NCBI RefSeq assembly: GCF_014645895.1
Contig: NZ_BMMP01000013.1
Span: 189,478-253,477, forward strand
Length of the DNA stretch: 64,000 bases
Direction: 5' to 3'
Source of the DNA: Streptomyces daqingensis
GTDB lineage: Bacteria > Actinomycetota > Actinomycetes > Streptomycetales > Streptomycetaceae
A model generated the notes under the pieces. It did not search any database. It was not told the DNA's origin and worked only from the letters and a program-made list of their open reading frames with translations. The position numbers were made by a program, and so were the translations under genes. This document shows, in pieces, positions 33,296 through 41,813 of the stretch; the first letter of the stretch is position 1; each line of letters opens with the position of its first letter.

Positions 33296-35674
33296 ATGCG
33301 ACACGACAGTTCGAGCCCGCCCGGGCCCGCGGGGAACCCGGTGCCCGGGCGGCCGCGGCGGCAGGGCGGACGCCGGCAGGGCCTGGCCGCCCGGCTCGGA
33401 AGCTGGAGTACGAGGCACCGCGGGACGGCCATCGCCGGGTGGCTGCTGTTCGTGGTGCTGGCCGCGGTCGCCGGCGGCATGGCCGGCGTGGCGGAGGTGA
33501 GCACCTCGGAGAGCGAGACGGGCGACTCGGCCCGCGCGACCCGCATCCTGGAGGACGCCGGGATCGAGGAGCCCGCCGGCGAGATGGTGATGGTGGCCGG
33601 CGGGACGCGGGACGGCTGGCGTCCGGTCGCCCGGGAGGTCGCCGAGGCCGTGGAGGCCACCGGCGAGGTGCGGGGGGTGCGTCCCCCGGTGCCCTCGGAG
33701 GACGGCACCGCCGCTCTCCTGAACTTCCAGATGAAGGGCGACCCGGAGACCGCCGGGGAGCGGGTGCAGCCGGTCGTGGACGCGGTGGAGAAGGTGCGTG
33801 CCGCGCACCGCGGCGAAGGCGTCGAGCTCCACCAGTACGGGCAGGCCAGCGCCGACAAGTGGCTGGGGGAGATGCTGAGCGACGACTTCGCCAAGGCCGA
33901 GTGGACAGCGGTTCCGCTCGCCCTGGGCATCCTGCTGGTGGCCTTCGGGGCGCTGGTCGCCGCGCTGCTGCCGGTGGCGCTGGCGGTCACGGCGTTCGTC
34001 GCCGCCAACGGCCTGCTGGCGCTGGCCAGTCACCAGCTGCACATCTTCGACACCACCAGCTCGGTGATGCTGCTGATGGGTCTCGCGGTGGGCATCGACT
34101 ACTGCCTGTTCTACCTGCGACGGGAACGCGACGAACGCGCCGCGGGCCGGGACGCGGAGACGGCCCTGCGCGTCGCCGCCGCCACCAGCGGGCGCGCGGT
34201 CCTGGTGTCCGGGCTGACGGTGATGGTGGCCATGGCCGGCCTCTTCCTCTCCGGTCTGCTGATGTTCGAGGGCTTCGCCGTCGCCGTCATCCTCGTCGTC
34301 CTCATCGCCATGCTCGGCTCCGTGACGATCCTCCCGGCCCTGCTCTCCTTGCTCGGGGACCGGGTGGAGCGCGGGCGGCTGCCGTGGCGGCGCCGCTCCG
34401 GCGGGGCCGCACGGCACGGCCGCAAGGCGGCGTCCGTACGGGAGAGCGGAGGCGTGTCGGCAGCGGTGCTGCGTCCCGTGCTGGCGGCGCCGGGCGTCTT
34501 CGCCGTCCTGGCGACGGTGGCCATGCTGGCGCTTGCGGCGCCCGCACTCGGCATCAGGACCGAACAGCTCGCCCTCGACAAGCAGATGCCCTCCGAGTCG
34601 CCGCTGCGGATCAGTTCGGAAGCCATCAGCGACACCTTCCCCGGCGGCCCCGCCCCGGCGCGTGTGGTGGTCAAGACCCGCGACGCGGAGGCACCGGCGG
34701 TGCGGCAGGCGCTGGCGGACTTCACCCGGCAGGCCCGCGCGGACGGGTCCTTCGGCCGGGACGTGAAGACGGCCGTGCACAGCGGCCCGGACGTCGTCCA
34801 GGTGCTGGTCCCCCTGGCGGGCGACGGCAGCGACGCCGCGTCGAAGGCGGCCGTGGACAAGCTCCGCGACAGCCTCGTGCCCCGCACGCTGGAGCCGGTG
34901 GCCGAGGACTCGAAGGCCTACGTGGGCGGCGAGACGGCGAGTTCGATGGACTTCAACGACCAGCTGGGCCGCGGGATCGTGCCCGTGCTGCTCTTCATCA
35001 CCGCGGTGACCTTCCTGCTGATGCTCGTCTGCTTCCGCTCGCTGCCCGTGGCCGCGGCGTCCGTCGTGCTGAACCTGCTGTCGGTGGGGGCGGCGTACGG
35101 CGTGATGACGGCCGTCTTCCAGCACGGCTGGGGTGCGGAGCTGCTGGGCACGGAGGCGGTGGGCGCGATCGAGTCGTGGATGCCGCTGTTCGTGCTGGTG
35201 GTCCTGTTCGGGCTGTCGATGGACTACCACGTCTTCGTGGTCTCCCGGATCCGCGAGGCCCATGACCGGGGCGCGGAGACGAAGGACGCGATCCGGGAGG
35301 GCGTACGCGCCACGGCGGGGGCCGTGACCGGCGCCGCGGTGATCATGGTGGCGGTCTTCGCGGTCTTCGGGACGCTGTCGATGCAGGACATGCAGCAGAT
35401 GGGCGTCGGCCTCGCGGTGGCGGTGCTGCTGGACGCGACCGTCGTACGGATGGTGCTCCTGCCCGCCGTGATGACGCTCCTCGGAGAGCGCAACTGGTAC
35501 CTGCCGCGCTGGCTCCGCCGGCTCCCCGATCCCGAGGGCGGCGGGCCGATCCCGTTCGCGGGGAGCGGAGCGGGCGGCTCGGCAGCGCACGGTGCCGCCG
35601 GTCCGGTCCCGCACGCCGGAGGGGGTCACGGAGAGAGTTCCGGACGTCCCCCGGTCCCCGCCGGACGCCGCTGA
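33296..35674 (+). CDS. MMPL-family RND transporter
   Basis: A 792-residue proton-driven exporter of the actinobacterial MmpL type with 12 membrane helices in two halves, each preceded by an extracytoplasmic loop domain. Both proton-relay Asp-Tyr pairs are visible: MGLAVGIDYCLFYLRRERDE in the first half and LFGLSMDYHVFVVSRIREAH in the second. Relatives move lipids, siderophores or pigments. The start at ATG 33296 follows GAGGGGG. It is divergent from the histidine kinase, which may regulate it. A 19-bp-arm terminator follows. Confidence 0.9.
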   Translation: MRHDSSSPPGPAGNPVPGRPRRQGGRRQGLAARLGSWSTRHRGTAIAGWLLFVVLAAVAGGMAGVAEVSTSESETGDSARATRILEDAGIEEPAGEMVMVAGGTRDGWRPVAREVAEAVEATGEVRGVRPPVPSEDGTAALLNFQMKGDPETAGERVQPVVDAVEKVRAAHRGEGVELHQYGQASADKWLGEMLSDDFAKAEWTAVPLALGILLVAFGALVAALLPVALAVTAFVAANGLLALASHQLHIFDTTSSVMLLMGLAVGIDYCLFYLRRERDERAAGRDAETALRVAAATSGRAVLVSGLTVMVAMAGLFLSGLLMFEGFAVAVILVVLIAMLGSVTILPALLSLLGDRVERGRLPWRRRSGGAARHGRKAASVRESGGVSAAVLRPVLAAPGVFAVLATVAMLALAAPALGIRTEQLALDKQMPSESPLRISSEAISDTFPGGPAPARVVVKTRDAEAPAVRQALADFTRQARADGSFGRDVKTAVHSGPDVVQVLVPLAGDGSDAASKAAVDKLRDSLVPRTLEPVAEDSKAYVGGETASSMDFNDQLGRGIVPVLLFITAVTFLLMLVCFRSLPVAAASVVLNLLSVGAAYGVMTAVFQHGWGAELLGTEAVGAIESWMPLFVLVVLFGLSMDYHVFVVSRIREAHDRGAETKDAIREGVRATAGAVTGAAVIMVAVFAVFGTLSMQDMQQMGVGLAVAVLLDATVVRMVLLPAVMTLLGERNWYLPRWLRRLPDPEGGGPIPFAGSGAGGSAAHGAAGPVPHAGGGHGESSGRPPVPAGRR

Positions 35675-35695
35675 GCCCGGCACGGCGCGGGACGC

Positions 35696-35737
35696 GCGCC
35701 TCTGCCGCCGTGGTCCGCACCACGGCGGCAGAGGCGC
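35696..35737 (+). terminator. Terminator of the MMPL gene
   Basis: Perfect 19-bp arms (35696-35714 and 35719-35737) with a 4-nt loop, starting 21 bp after the MMPL stop. Confidence 0.85.
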
Positions 35738-35904
35738 TTCGCGCCCGGCCGGGCGGAACGCGGCCGGCCCCCAACCCGCTTACGGACCACGGTTATTGCA
35801 GGTCAGGAGACTTCCGCCGCCCCTGCCGTCCCGTCGCCGGACGCGCGTCCCGGGCCCGGCGAGCTTCTCCCGTGGCGCCCCGCGGTACCCCGTACCCTGC
35901 CCCC

Positions 35905-36276
35905 ATGCCGCACATCACCGTCGACTATTCCGATGTCCTCGCCGAGACCTTCGACCGCCGCGGCTTCGGCCTCGCCCTGCACCCGTTGCTGGCCCGCACC
36001 GTCAAGGGCTCCGTCGCAGGCTGCAAGACCCGCTTCCGGCGGATCGAGGAGTGCGTGATCGCGGACGGCGGGCAGGAGGCGGCCATGCTCCACGTCGAGG
36101 TGGCGCTGCTGTCCGGGCGTACCCCCGAGGCGAAGGCGGAGCTCTCCCGCGCCGTGCTCGGACTCGCCCGCGACCACGTCAAGCCCATGCCCGGCATCAC
36201 CCTGCACACCTCCGTCGACGTGTGCGACCTGGCCCGCGGCAGCTACGCCAGCCACACCGGGGAGGGACCCGCATGA
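35905..36276 (+). CDS. 5-carboxymethyl-2-hydroxymuconate isomerase-like protein
   Basis: A 123-residue tautomerase-superfamily protein resembling HpcD. The mature N-terminus would be Pro after Met removal (MPHITVDYSDVLAETFDRRG), which is the catalytic residue of this family. IECVIADG-like and HVEVALLSGRTPEAKAEL segments match the second half. In homoprotocatechuate breakdown HpcD isomerises a ring-cleavage product, but no other pathway gene is present, so the true substrate may differ. The stop overlaps the next start by ATGA. Confidence 0.75.
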   Translation: MPHITVDYSDVLAETFDRRGFGLALHPLLARTVKGSVAGCKTRFRRIEECVIADGGQEAAMLHVEVALLSGRTPEAKAELSRAVLGLARDHVKPMPGITLHTSVDVCDLARGSYASHTGEGPA

Positions 36277-37157
36277 AGTTCGGCCTGCTCGGCACCGGCC
36301 CCTGGGCGGCACGCACCCACGGCCCGGCCCTCGCGACCCACAAGGACGTGCGGCTCACCGGCGTGTGGGGCCGCCGCCCCGAGGCGGCCCGCGCGCTCGC
36401 GGACGAACTGGAGACCCGCCCGTACGACGACGTGGACGCGCTGTTCGGCGACTGCGACGCGGTAGCGGTGGCGCTCCCCCCGGACGTGCAGGCCCCGCTG
36501 GCGGTCCGGGCGGCGGAAGCGGGCTGCCACCTGCTGCTGGACAAGCCCGTCGCCACAGTGCCCGAGGCAGCCCGGCAGGTGACCGGCGCCGTGCGGGCGT
36601 CGGGCGTCGCGTCCGTGGTGTTCTTCACCCTCCGCTTCGATGAGCCGACGGCCGCGTGGATCGAGGAACAGGCGCGTGCCGATGGCTGGTTGACGGGCCG
36701 GGCGGACTGGCTCTCCCCCGTCTTCGGCGGCGGCGACTCCCCGTACACCGCCTCACCATGGCGGCGCGAGAGGGGCGCGCTGTGGGACGTCGGGCCGCAT
36801 GCGCTGTCCGTGCTGCTTCCCGTGCTGGGAGATGTCGACGACCTGGACGCGGTGCGCGCCGTACGCGGCACAGGCGACACCGTCCACGCCGTTCTGCGCC
36901 ACGAGCGGGGCGCGTCGAGCACGTGCACCGTCAGCCACTCCATGCCGCCGGCCGCGTCCGGCGTCTCGGCCGAGCTGAGGGGGCCGGCAGGAACGGCACG
37001 GCTGCCCGAACGGAACGGATCGCCGGTCGACGCCTTCGCCCGAGCCGTCGACGCCCTGGAGGAGTCCGCCCGCACGGGCCGTCCGCACCCCTGCGACGTG
37101 CGGTTCGCGCAGCACGTGACGGAGATCCTCGCGCGGGTGGAGTCGGTCCTGGACTGA
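36273..37157 (+). CDS. Gfo/Idh/MocA family NAD(P)-dependent oxidoreductase
   Basis: A 294-residue dehydrogenase with an N-terminal Rossmann fold (MKFGLLGTGPWAARTHGPAL) and the family's catalytic-lysine motif LLDKPVATVPEAARQV (EKP is usual; here DKP). The C-terminal substrate domain has GALWDVGPHALSVLLPVLGD, the usual GG/D-xGxH motif with the conserved His. GGAGGG precedes the ATG, which overlaps the isomerase-like gene's stop, so the two are coupled. Substrates of this family are mostly sugars or cyclitols. The combination with a tautomerase-like protein is not a pathway I recognise. Confidence 0.85.
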   Translation: MKFGLLGTGPWAARTHGPALATHKDVRLTGVWGRRPEAARALADELETRPYDDVDALFGDCDAVAVALPPDVQAPLAVRAAEAGCHLLLDKPVATVPEAARQVTGAVRASGVASVVFFTLRFDEPTAAWIEEQARADGWLTGRADWLSPVFGGGDSPYTASPWRRERGALWDVGPHALSVLLPVLGDVDDLDAVRAVRGTGDTVHAVLRHERGASSTCTVSHSMPPAASGVSAELRGPAGTARLPERNGSPVDAFARAVDALEESARTGRPHPCDVRFAQHVTEILARVESVLD

Positions 37158-37304
37158 CGGGACGTCAGCCTCCCCCGCACACGCCCGGAACGGCCGGAAG
37201 GGGCGGGGCGGCCGCCCGGCAGGTCCCCGCGAAGGCAGACCCAGCCCCGTGCCGGGCCGGTAGATTCGGGGCACATCCCAGCTTCCCGGCCTCGTGGAGA
37301 CCCA

Positions 37305-37961
37305 GTGCGCGTTGTCATCGCCGAAGACCTGTTCCTGCTGCGCGACGGCCTGGTCCGGATGCTGGAGGCCTTCGACTTCGAGATCGCCGCGGCGGTGGAC
37401 AACGGGCCCGGGCTGAGCAGGGCGCTGGACGAACTCGAACCGGACGTGGCCGTCGTCGACGTCCGCCTGCCGCCCTCCTTCAGCGACGAGGGCCTGCAGT
37501 GCGCACTCGAAGCACGGCGCAAGCGTCCCGGCCTTCCCGTGCTCGTCCTCTCCCAGCACGTCGAGCAGCTGTACGCGCGCGAGCTGCTGGCCGACGGTGC
37601 CGGCGGCGTCGGCTACCTGCTGAAGGACCGGGTCTTCGACGCGGAGCAGTTCGTCGACGGAGTGCGGCGGGTCGCCGCGGGCGGTACGGCGATGGACCCG
37701 CAGGTGATCCAGCAGCTGCTCTCCCGCCGCTCGCAGGACGTCCCTATGGCGAAACTCACAGCCCGCGAGAGGGAGGTCATGGAGCTGATGGCCCAGGGAC
37801 GCTCCAACGCGGCCATCGCCGGCCAACTCTTCGTCACGGAGAGGGCCGTGGCCAAGCACACGTCCAACATCTTCGGAAAGCTGGATCTTCCGCCCTCGGA
37901 CGACGACAACCGCCGGGTGCTCGCAGTCCTCGCATATCTGGACGGAGCCGACAGGGGGTGA
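37305..37961 (+). CDS. NarL/LuxR-family response regulator (no adjacent kinase)
   Basis: A 218-residue two-component regulator. The receiver domain has the acidic pair Glu7/Asp8 (VVIAEDLFLL), phospho-acceptor Asp52 (AVVDVRLPPS) and Lys107 (YLLKDRV). The LuxR-type helix-turn-helix occupies residues about 148-193 (KLTAREREVMELMAQGRSNA, then VTERAVAKHTSNIFGKL). All phosphotransfer residues are intact, so it should need a kinase. The NarL-type kinase at 31686-33020 is the nearest candidate, though not adjacent. GTG start with GTGGAG upstream. Confidence 0.88.
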   Translation: MRVVIAEDLFLLRDGLVRMLEAFDFEIAAAVDNGPGLSRALDELEPDVAVVDVRLPPSFSDEGLQCALEARRKRPGLPVLVLSQHVEQLYARELLADGAGGVGYLLKDRVFDAEQFVDGVRRVAAGGTAMDPQVIQQLLSRRSQDVPMAKLTAREREVMELMAQGRSNAAIAGQLFVTERAVAKHTSNIFGKLDLPPSDDDNRRVLAVLAYLDGADRG

Positions 37962-38068
37962 CGTGCCGAGGCGTGCCGCGCCTCTCGTGCCGAAAGACGG
38001 CCCTCCATTAGCGTGCCCACCACATGTGACAGCTGTGAGCAGCAACGACGTGAGAAGTGGAGCTCGAC

Positions 38069-41000
38069 GTGGAGGACATCAACAGACGCACACTTCTGGG
38101 CACGGCCGGGGCGCTCGGAGCCGGCGCGGCGCTCGGAGGCAGCGCCAATCCGGCCGCCGCCGAGGTCGCCCGCCGCGCGGAGACCGACATGGGGCCGGCC
38201 GAGGCAGCGGTGCGGCGGTTGCTGCCCGACCACGCCGGCCAGGTCGCCTTCAAGGCGCTGACGAGCGGCAAGGAACGCTTCCGGGTGTCCGGGAGCGAGG
38301 GCGCAGTCGAGATCGCGGGCAGCTCCCCCGCGGTGGCCCTGACCGGCCTGCACTGGTACCTCAAGTACACCTGCCATGCGCACATCTCCTGGGCGGGCAG
38401 CCAGCTCGGCCTCCCCGCGAAGCTGCCCGCGCCCGCCGCCCCCGTGGAGCGCAGCGCCACCGTCGCCCACCGCTTCATGCTGAACGACACCCACGACGGC
38501 TACACCGCCCCGTACGCCGACTGGGACCACTGGGAGCGCTTCATCGACGTGATGGCGCTGCACGGCTGCAACGAGGTGCTGGTCACGACCGGTTCGGAGG
38601 CCGTCTACCACCGTCTGCTGAAGGACTTCGGCTACTCCGACGCCGAGGCGCGCAGCTGGATCCCCGCCCCGTCCCACCAGCCGTGGTGGCTGCTGCAGAA
38701 CCTCTCCGAGTACGGCGGCCCCGTCTCCTCCGGGCTGCTGGAGCGCCGCACGGACCTGGGCCGCCGCATCGTCGCGAGGCTGCGCGAACTGGGCATGCAC
38801 GCCGTGCTGCCCGGCTACTTCGGCACCGTGCCCGGCGACTTCTCGGACCGCAATCCGGGCGGCAGGACCGTACCCCAGGGCGACTGGAACGGGCTGACGC
38901 GGCCCGCCTGGCTCGACCCGCGCACCGCCGTCTTCCGCAAGGTCGCCGCCGCGTACTACGCACACCAGAAGGACGTCTTCGGCGAGATCGGCCACGTCAA
39001 GATGGACCTGCTCCACGAGGGCGGCAAGGCCGGCGACGTGCCCGTGCCCGACGCCGCACGCGCCGTGGAGACGGCGCTGCAGACCGCGCTGCCCGGGGCG
39101 ACCTGGGTGATCCTCGGCTGGCAGCACAACCCGCGGCGCGAACTCCTCGACGCGCTGCGGCACAAGAACCGGGCGCTGGTCGTCGACGGGCTGTCGGACC
39201 TGGAGCGCATCACCGACCGGGAGAAGGACTTCGGGGGCGTCCCGTACGCGTTCGGCACCATCCACAACTTCGGCGGTCGCACCACCGTCGGCGCGAAGAC
39301 GCACATGTGGGCGGACCGTTTCGCCGCATGGCGCGACAGGGCCGGCAGCAAGTGCGTGGGCACCGCGTACATGCCGGAGTCCACGCACCGCGACCCGGCC
39401 GCGTTCGAGCTGTTCAGCGAGCTGGCGTGGCGTCAGGACCCCGTCGACCGGGAGCAGTGGTTCGCGGACTACGCGAAGCTGCGCTACGGCGGTGACGACG
39501 CGCGGGCGCGGAGCGCCTTCGCCACGCTGTCCGTCACGGCGTACGAGATCAGCAGCAAGGACGGGCGCCCCCACGACAGCATCTTCTCCGCCCGGCCCAG
39601 CCTCTCCGCCCGGTCCGGGGCGCACTACGCGACGAAGAGCCCGGCCTTCGACCTCGCGGAGTTCGACCCGGCGCTCAGCGCGCTGCTGGAGGTCGCGGAA
39701 CCGCTGCGCGGCAGCGACGCCTACCGCTACGACGTCGCGGACACGGCCCGCCAGGCCCTCGCCAACCGTTCGTGGCTGCTGATCGGGCAGCTGAAGTCGG
39801 CGTACGAGCGCGAGGACCTCGCGGCCTTCCGGAAGCTCAGCACGCAGTGGCTGTCCCTGATGGGGCTGAGCGAGGAGGTCGCGGGCACGCACCGCTCGTT
39901 CCTGCTGGGCACGTGGCTCGCGGACGCGCGGCGCATGGCGGGCAGCGCGAAGGACGAGCAGGACCAGCTGGAGCGCACCGCCCGCACCCTGCTCGGGCCG
40001 TGGGCGGACCGGCCCGCCGCCGACAAGGGAAGACTCGCCAACTACGCCAACCGCGACTGGCAGGGCCTCATCGGCGACTACCACCTCCCCCAGTGGCGCG
40101 CCTACCTGGAGGCGCTGGAGGACGCGCTGGCCCAGGGCACGACGCCGAAGACCTTCGACTGGTACGAGCTCGAGGCGGCCTGGACCCGCGAGCACAAGGA
40201 CTACCCGCAGCGCCCCTCCGGCGACGCCTACCGCACCGCCCAGCGCGTGCACAGCACTCTCGCCAAGGCGCCGTTCCAGGGCAGCGTCGAGGTGAAGTCC
40301 GACCCGGCGACCCTGGAGCCGGGCGGCAGCGGCGACTTCGACGCCGTCTTCCGCAACGAGAACGGCCTGCGCCCCACAGGGACCGTCGACTTCTCCCTCA
40401 CCGGCCTCAAGGAGGCCGAGCCGCAGGGCTCCACCTCGGTCCTCCAGGTCAGGCAGGGCGAGCGGGCCACCGTGAAGTGGCGGGTCCACGCCCCCCGGGA
40501 GGAGCTGAAGGACCCGCTGAAGCCCATGGACTACGAGCTGGCCGTGGAGTTCGGCCCCGAGGGCGAGCGCCGGGTGCGGATGCCGCACCAGGGCAAGCTG
40601 TACGTCGCCGGGCCCCTGGACGAGGGCCTCTCCACGGTCAGCACCAACGACGCCGTCTTCGGCCAGCTCGGCCGCCGCTTCGCGGTCAACGGCGCCGGCG
40701 ACGACATGTGGAAGGGCACCTCGCACTTCGGTGCCGTCTACCGGCAGGACGCGATGCGGGACGGGACCACCGCCACCGTCCGGGTCACCGCGCAGGAGGT
40801 CACGGGGCCGTGGGCCCGCGCGGGCCTCATCGCCCGCAACGACCTGCCGGGCACGGGCTCCCCGGGGTTCGTGAACCTCGCCGCCACCCCCTCCAACGGC
40901 GTCGTGCTCTCGTACGACTCCGACGGCGACGGCGAGCTCGACACCTTCAAGCAGATCACCGGCGTGAAGGCGCCGGTACTGCTGCGGCTGACGCGTGACG

Positions 41001-41176
41001 GGAGCACCTTCGAGGGCGCCCTGTCCACGGACGACGGCGACACGTGGCGCACCGTGGGGTCGGTGACGGTCTCCTCGGCCGGGTCCCGCCAGGACGTGGG
41101 TCTGTTCATGTCGGCGACGAACGGCGGCAACGGGGCGCGCGGCACCGTCGAGTTCGCGGACTTCGACGTCCGCTGA
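38069..41176 (+). CDS. Secreted GH89 alpha-N-acetylglucosaminidase, Tat substrate
   Basis: A 1035-residue enzyme of the NAGLU family, which removes terminal alpha-linked N-acetylglucosamine. A twin-arginine signal (INRRTLLGTAGALGAGAALG) is at the N-terminus. The N-terminal domain is followed by the GH89 catalytic barrel: FMLNDTHDGYTAPYADWDHW, MALHGCNEVLVTTGSEAVYH, a WLLQNLSEYGGPVS region, HVKMDLLHEGGKAGDV, VILGWQHNPRRELLDAL and GVPYAFGTIHNFGG, then a helical domain. After about residue 740 come a beta-sandwich, Ig-like NPCBM/NEW3-type segment and a concanavalin-like module ending in VEFADFDVR. GTG 38069 is preferred since GGAG lies 6 nt upstream; GTG 38057 is possible. Natural substrates could be fungal or animal glycans or mucins. 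Confidence 0.88.
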   Translation: MEDINRRTLLGTAGALGAGAALGGSANPAAAEVARRAETDMGPAEAAVRRLLPDHAGQVAFKALTSGKERFRVSGSEGAVEIAGSSPAVALTGLHWYLKYTCHAHISWAGSQLGLPAKLPAPAAPVERSATVAHRFMLNDTHDGYTAPYADWDHWERFIDVMALHGCNEVLVTTGSEAVYHRLLKDFGYSDAEARSWIPAPSHQPWWLLQNLSEYGGPVSSGLLERRTDLGRRIVARLRELGMHAVLPGYFGTVPGDFSDRNPGGRTVPQGDWNGLTRPAWLDPRTAVFRKVAAAYYAHQKDVFGEIGHVKMDLLHEGGKAGDVPVPDAARAVETALQTALPGATWVILGWQHNPRRELLDALRHKNRALVVDGLSDLERITDREKDFGGVPYAFGTIHNFGGRTTVGAKTHMWADRFAAWRDRAGSKCVGTAYMPESTHRDPAAFELFSELAWRQDPVDREQWFADYAKLRYGGDDARARSAFATLSVTAYEISSKDGRPHDSIFSARPSLSARSGAHYATKSPAFDLAEFDPALSALLEVAEPLRGSDAYRYDVADTARQALANRSWLLIGQLKSAYEREDLAAFRKLSTQWLSLMGLSEEVAGTHRSFLLGTWLADARRMAGSAKDEQDQLERTARTLLGPWADRPAADKGRLANYANRDWQGLIGDYHLPQWRAYLEALEDALAQGTTPKTFDWYELEAAWTREHKDYPQRPSGDAYRTAQRVHSTLAKAPFQGSVEVKSDPATLEPGGSGDFDAVFRNENGLRPTGTVDFSLTGLKEAEPQGSTSVLQVRQGERATVKWRVHAPREELKDPLKPMDYELAVEFGPEGERRVRMPHQGKLYVAGPLDEGLSTVSTNDAVFGQLGRRFAVNGAGDDMWKGTSHFGAVYRQDAMRDGTTATVRVTAQEVTGPWARAGLIARNDLPGTGSPGFVNLAATPSNGVVLSYDSDGDGELDTFKQITGVKAPVLLRLTRDGSTFEGALSTDDGDTWRTVGSVTVSSAGSRQDVGLFMSATNGGNGARGTVEFADFDVR

Positions 41177-41183
41177 GGCGCCG

Positions 41184-41212
41184 CCGGGCCCGGGCACGCC
41201 GCCCGGGCCCGG
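41184..41212. terminator. Terminator between convergent genes
   Basis: 12-bp GC-only arms (41184-41195 and 41201-41212) around a 5-nt loop, 7 bp after the GH89 stop and facing the SnoaL-like gene. Confidence 0.75.
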
Positions 41213-41256
41213 CTGCCGCGGCGTGCCCCAAGCCGGCCGCCCGCCTCACCCGCGGG

Positions 41257-41619
41257 TCACGGCAGCTCCACTGTCGCCACCCAGTACTCGGCGAACAGAC
41301 CGTCGCGGGCGCGGAGAATGTCGTTCCCGATGAAGCGTGCCGTGCCCTGCCGCGACTTTCCGCTCCCGATCCAGCGCCCCGCGACCATGTCGCCGTCGAC
41401 GAGCGGGCCCACCGCCAGCGTGAAGGAGACCCCGTCGAACATCCCGTGGGTCTCGCGGACGGCGGCGGCCAGTCCGTCGGGGCCGTGCACCTCGTGGTCC
41501 GGCCAGTGGCCCACGAAGTCCGGGGTGACGATCTCCGCGGCCACCGACGGGTCGCCGTTCCACAGGTCCTCCAGCCACCGGCCGTAGAGGGTGTGCAACG
41601 GCGTGGGGTGCTCGGTCAT
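41257..41619 (-). CDS. SnoaL-like / NTF2-fold protein
   Basis: A 120-residue alpha+beta-barrel protein of the SnoaL-like polyketide cyclase family (EDLWNGDPSVAAEIVTPDFV, HWPDHEVHGPDGLAAAV, VAGRWIGSGKSRQGTARFIG). The SnoaL catalytic Asp is not confidently placed. No polyketide genes are nearby, so it is likely a general NTF2-like protein binding or altering a small ligand. ATG 41619 has AAGGAG at good distance; the frame is open far upstream in antisense sequence. It diverges from the sigma-like membrane protein gene. Confidence 0.75.
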   Translation of the reverse strand: MTEHPTPLHTLYGRWLEDLWNGDPSVAAEIVTPDFVGHWPDHEVHGPDGLAAAVRETHGMFDGVSFTLAVGPLVDGDMVAGRWIGSGKSRQGTARFIGNDILRARDGLFAEYWVATVELP

Positions 41620-41813
41620 CTTCGCGCTCCTTCGCGTGGGGCCGCTTCGCGTACTGGGGTACTGCTTCTTCCCAGGTTCCGCCGAACGGTCCCGCCGTTC
41701 CGCCCGGCCGGGCCGGGCGGAACGGTTCTGCCCCGGTCGGGGCCGCCTCCTCGCCCCGCCCCGCGGAGCGCCCCGGCAGGTGACCAAGCTCCCCTTCGTT
41801 CGTTCTCGCTCAC

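Noticed and set aside
37613..41197. A 1194-codon open frame on the minus strand opposite the GH89 gene
   Set aside because: Val/Gly/Arg-rich translation without domains; it is the usual antisense shadow of a high-GC coding region. The plus-strand protein has a Tat signal and catalytic motifs.
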